Source of the DNA: Candidatus Bathyarchaeota archaeon
Lineage (GTDB): Archaea > Thermoproteota > Bathyarchaeia > Bathyarchaeales > Bathycorpusculaceae
Length of the DNA stretch: 13,641 nucleotides
Reading direction: 5' to 3'
Assembly: GCA_018396935.1 (NCBI GenBank)
Contig: JAGTRA010000008.1
Span: 3,553 to 17,193 of the forward strand
The position numbers and the translations under genes are program-made. Below the pieces are notes generated by a model. That model was not told the DNA's origin. It did no database searches and saw only the letters and a program-made list of their open reading frames with translations. Positions 11,723 to 13,641 of this stretch are shown one piece after another; within the stretch, counting starts at the first letter, position 1; the number at the start of each line of letters is the position of its first letter.

Positions 11723-13641
11723 TTGACTAATAAGAACATTAAATTAAAAATTGATGAACTAAAAAGCAATGTAGGCTCTATTAAAAATTTAGAAATTCAA
11801 ATTGGAAAGCTTGCTTTCGATAATTGGGCAGAACCGCTGGGTCCAACACCATTCCCGTCAATAACCGCCCTTAGAGAGTGGGACATGAAGCTACTACAAC
11901 GCTACAGGCCATTCTATGTGCCCTTCTGCGACTTATGTTGTCTATGCACATTTGGGAAATGCGATTTAACTGGGAACAAGCGTGGTGCTTGTGGAATAGA
12001 CATGCAAGCTCAGCAGTCTAGAATAGTGCTGCTAGCTTGCTGTATAGGAGCAGCCACTCATATAGGTCACGCTCGTCACCTAGTGGAGCACCTTATCGAG
12101 AAGTATGGGCCTAACACCCCCCTAGACGTTGGAGGATTAAACATTCAGGTTGAAGCGCCTATAACCCGCCTCGTATGTGGAATAAAGCCTGAAACACTAG
12201 GCGACCTAGAGGAGGTTCTCGACTATGCTGAAACTCAGCTTACACACCTACTTTCTGTCGCCCACACGGGGCAGGAAGGAAGTAACCTTGACTTTGAGTC
12301 AAAAGTTTTTCATGCTGGCATGATTGACCATCTGGGCTTAGAAGTAGCTGATATAGCACAGATAGCCGCTTACAACTTCCCGAAGGGCGACCCCAATGCG
12401 CCACTTGTTGAGTTAGGATATGGCACAATAAACGTTGAGAAACCAGTTATCCTCTGTATAGGACATAATGTTGTGCCGGCCGTTGGGATAATCGACTATA
12501 TCCGCGACAATGAATTGGAGGACCAGGTAGAAGTTTGCGGTCTATGCTGCACCGCCCATGATATTACAAGATATTATAACCGCGGCAAGATAATAGGCCC
12601 AATATCTTGGCAGTTACGATTTATAAGAAGCGGCGTCCCCGACGTAGTTGTGTTAGATGAGCAATGCATCCGTGCAGATTCATTCTACGAAGCCCAGAAG
12701 ATTAAGGCCCCAGTCATAGTGACTTCAGAAAAGAACTGCATGGGCCTGCCTAACCGTACAAGCGACCCTGTAGACTCAATAGTTGAAGATCTTGTAAATG
12801 GCAAAATCCCTGGAGCCCTAATTTTAGATCCTGAAAAGGCTGGCGAGGTTGCTGTTAAAGTGGCTTTAAAAGTCGCCCCCATAAGGAAGAAGTTAAAAGC
12901 CATCCCAGATGTAAGTGAAGTTCTACAGGGCGTTAAAAACTGCAGGGAATGTGGAGACTGCAGAAGAGTCTGCCCGCAGGATTTAGACATCCCCTCCGCT
13001 ATGAAAGTAGCTAAAAATGGCGACCTGACAAAACTCGCTGAATTATATGATTTCTGCGTTGGCTGTGGAAGATGTGAGCAAGCTTGCCGTGTAAGCCTAC
13101 CAGTCCACAGCTTCATAATTAGGGCTGGGGAGAAGAAGCTTAAAGAAGAAACTTACAAGGTGAGGGCTGGTAGAGGCCCTATACAGGATGTTGAAATAAG
13201 AAATGTTGGAAGCCCAATAGTGCTGGGCGAGATTCCAGGCGTAGTTGCTTTCGTTGGCTGTGCAAACTACCCCAAAGGCGGGGTAGAAGTAGCTGAAATG
13301 TGTAGAGAATTCGCCAATAGACGCTACATAGTTGTGGCTTCTGGTTGTGCAGCTATGAGCATAGGCATGTACAAGAACGAAGAAGGCAAAACACCATATG
13401 AAGAGTTCACAGGGGAATTTACAGCCGGCTGCCTAGTAAATACTGGTTCATGTGTTTCAAATGCCCACATAGCTGGCGCAGCCATTAAGATTGCAAATAT
13501 ATTTGCCAAGAGAAACCTGAGGGCAAATTATGAGGAAATTGCTGATTACATCCTTAACCGTGTAGGCGCTGTAGGCGTAGCTTGGGGGGCTTACTCTCAG
13601 AAAGCAGCTGCTATAGCTGCAGGCTTTTGGCGTTTAGGCAT
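11723..13641 (+). CDS. cdhA: CdhA, CO dehydrogenase/acetyl-CoA synthase complex alpha subunit (3'-truncated)
   Basis: This is the nickel CO dehydrogenase subunit of archaeal CODH/ACS, which interconverts CO2 and CO. The frame is open from TTG 11723 (TAA two codons before) to the window edge: 639 codons of an expected roughly 780-800. [12 protein letters not shown] (Cys69, 72, 73, 75, 80, then Cys90) carries the B- and D-cluster cysteines. CIGHNVVP with His248, VCGLCCTA (Cys272, 275, 276), DEQC (Cys315) and KNC (Cys339) follow. Two ferredoxin motifs unique to the archaeal type are [12 protein letters not shown] (Cys407, 410, 413, 417) and [11 protein letters not shown] (Cys445, 448, 451, 455). 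Late C-cluster candidates are Cys513 (GCAN), Cys542 (SGCAA), Cys570 and Cys577. All key residues in the visible part are intact. The two upstream CooC genes would mature it; cdhB-E would be expected beyond the window. Confidence 0.93.
   Translation, partial: MTNKNIKLKIDELKSNVGSIKNLEIQIGKLAFDNWAEPLGPTPFPSITALREWDMKLLQRYRPFYVPFCDLCCLCTFGKCDLTGNKRGACGIDMQAQQSRIVLLACCIGAATHIGHARHLVEHLIEKYGPNTPLDVGGLNIQVEAPITRLVCGIKPETLGDLEEVLDYAETQLTHLLSVAHTGQEGSNLDFESKVFHAGMIDHLGLEVADIAQIAAYNFPKGDPNAPLVELGYGTINVEKPVILCIGHNVVPAVGIIDYIRDNELEDQVEVCGLCCTAHDITRYYNRGKIIGPISWQLRFIRSGVPDVVVLDEQCIRADSFYEAQKIKAPVIVTSEKNCMGLPNRTSDPVDSIVEDLVNGKIPGALILDPEKAGEVAVKVALKVAPIRKKLKAIPDVSEVLQGVKNCRECGDCRRVCPQDLDIPSAMKVAKNGDLTKLAELYDFCVGCGRCEQACRVSLPVHSFIIRAGEKKLKEETYKVRAGRGPIQDVEIRNVGSPIVLGEIPGVVAFVGCANYPKGGVEVAEMCREFANRRYIVVASGCAAMSIGMYKNEEGKTPYEEFTGEFTAGCLVNTGSCVSNAHIAGAAIKIANIFAKRNLRANYEEIADYILNRVGAVGVAWGAYSQKAAAIAAGFWRLG

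Noticed and set aside
12240..13116. Two minus-strand open frames inside cdhA
   Set aside because: Shadows of the cdhA frame, which is open throughout with all expected cysteine motifs.
1..13641. CRISPR arrays, tRNA or rRNA genes, insertion sequences, prophage genes
   Set aside because: No spaced repeats, cloverleaf sequences, transposase motifs or terminal inverted repeats were seen on reading through the window.

Overview
The window looks like a piece of an archaeal chromosome. The evidence is a eukaryote/archaea-type ribosomal protein L38e, two deoxyhypusine synthase family genes, a class III-signal pilin with an archaeal prepilin peptidase, coenzyme F420 biosynthesis genes, and the start of an archaeal-type CO dehydrogenase/acetyl-CoA synthase alpha subunit (CdhA). 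Nine of about fifteen genes start with GTG or TTG. Several have a TATA-like box 22-35 bases before the start codon and no clear ribosome binding site, as expected for leaderless archaeal mRNAs. L38e together with an archaeal Wood-Ljungdahl enzyme and F420 points to Thermoproteota, most likely the Bathyarchaeia. That placement is inferred from gene content, not from a marker-gene tree.

Layout. Bases 1-184 hold the end of a coiled-coil protein with a C-terminal membrane anchor. Bases 272-826 hold a decaying HEPN/MNT (HepT/MntA-like) pair: the HEPN gene is broken by a stop codon and a frameshift, and the MNT gene seems to carry two compensating frameshifts. A metallo-beta-lactamase-fold hydrolase follows (858-1517), then a pilin and its likely prepilin peptidase (1624-2949), a PfkB-family sugar kinase (2987-4090) and L38e (4136-4330).

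From 4335 to 7639 lies a cofactor and one-carbon region in alternating orientations. It contains cofD (minus), a nitroreductase closely resembling the C-terminal domain of FbiB (plus), a short MetF-like methylene-tetrahydrofolate/methanopterin reductase homologue (minus) and cofE (plus). CofD, the nitroreductase and CofE together could make F420 by the phosphoenolpyruvate/dehydro-F420 route, with the nitroreductase doing the step that FbiB does in actinobacteria.

From 7720 to 9711 are two tandem deoxyhypusine synthase homologues. The second looks canonical; the first keeps the catalytic lysine but lacks the conserved His-His pair. From 9804 onward are two different CooC-like nickel-insertion ATPases, each with a Cys-X-Cys motif, then a 325-base AT-rich gap with a likely promoter, then cdhA running off the end of the window. 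The CooC proteins are the expected maturation factors for the nickel C-cluster of CdhA. With the MetF-like enzyme and F420, the right half fits Wood-Ljungdahl carbon metabolism.
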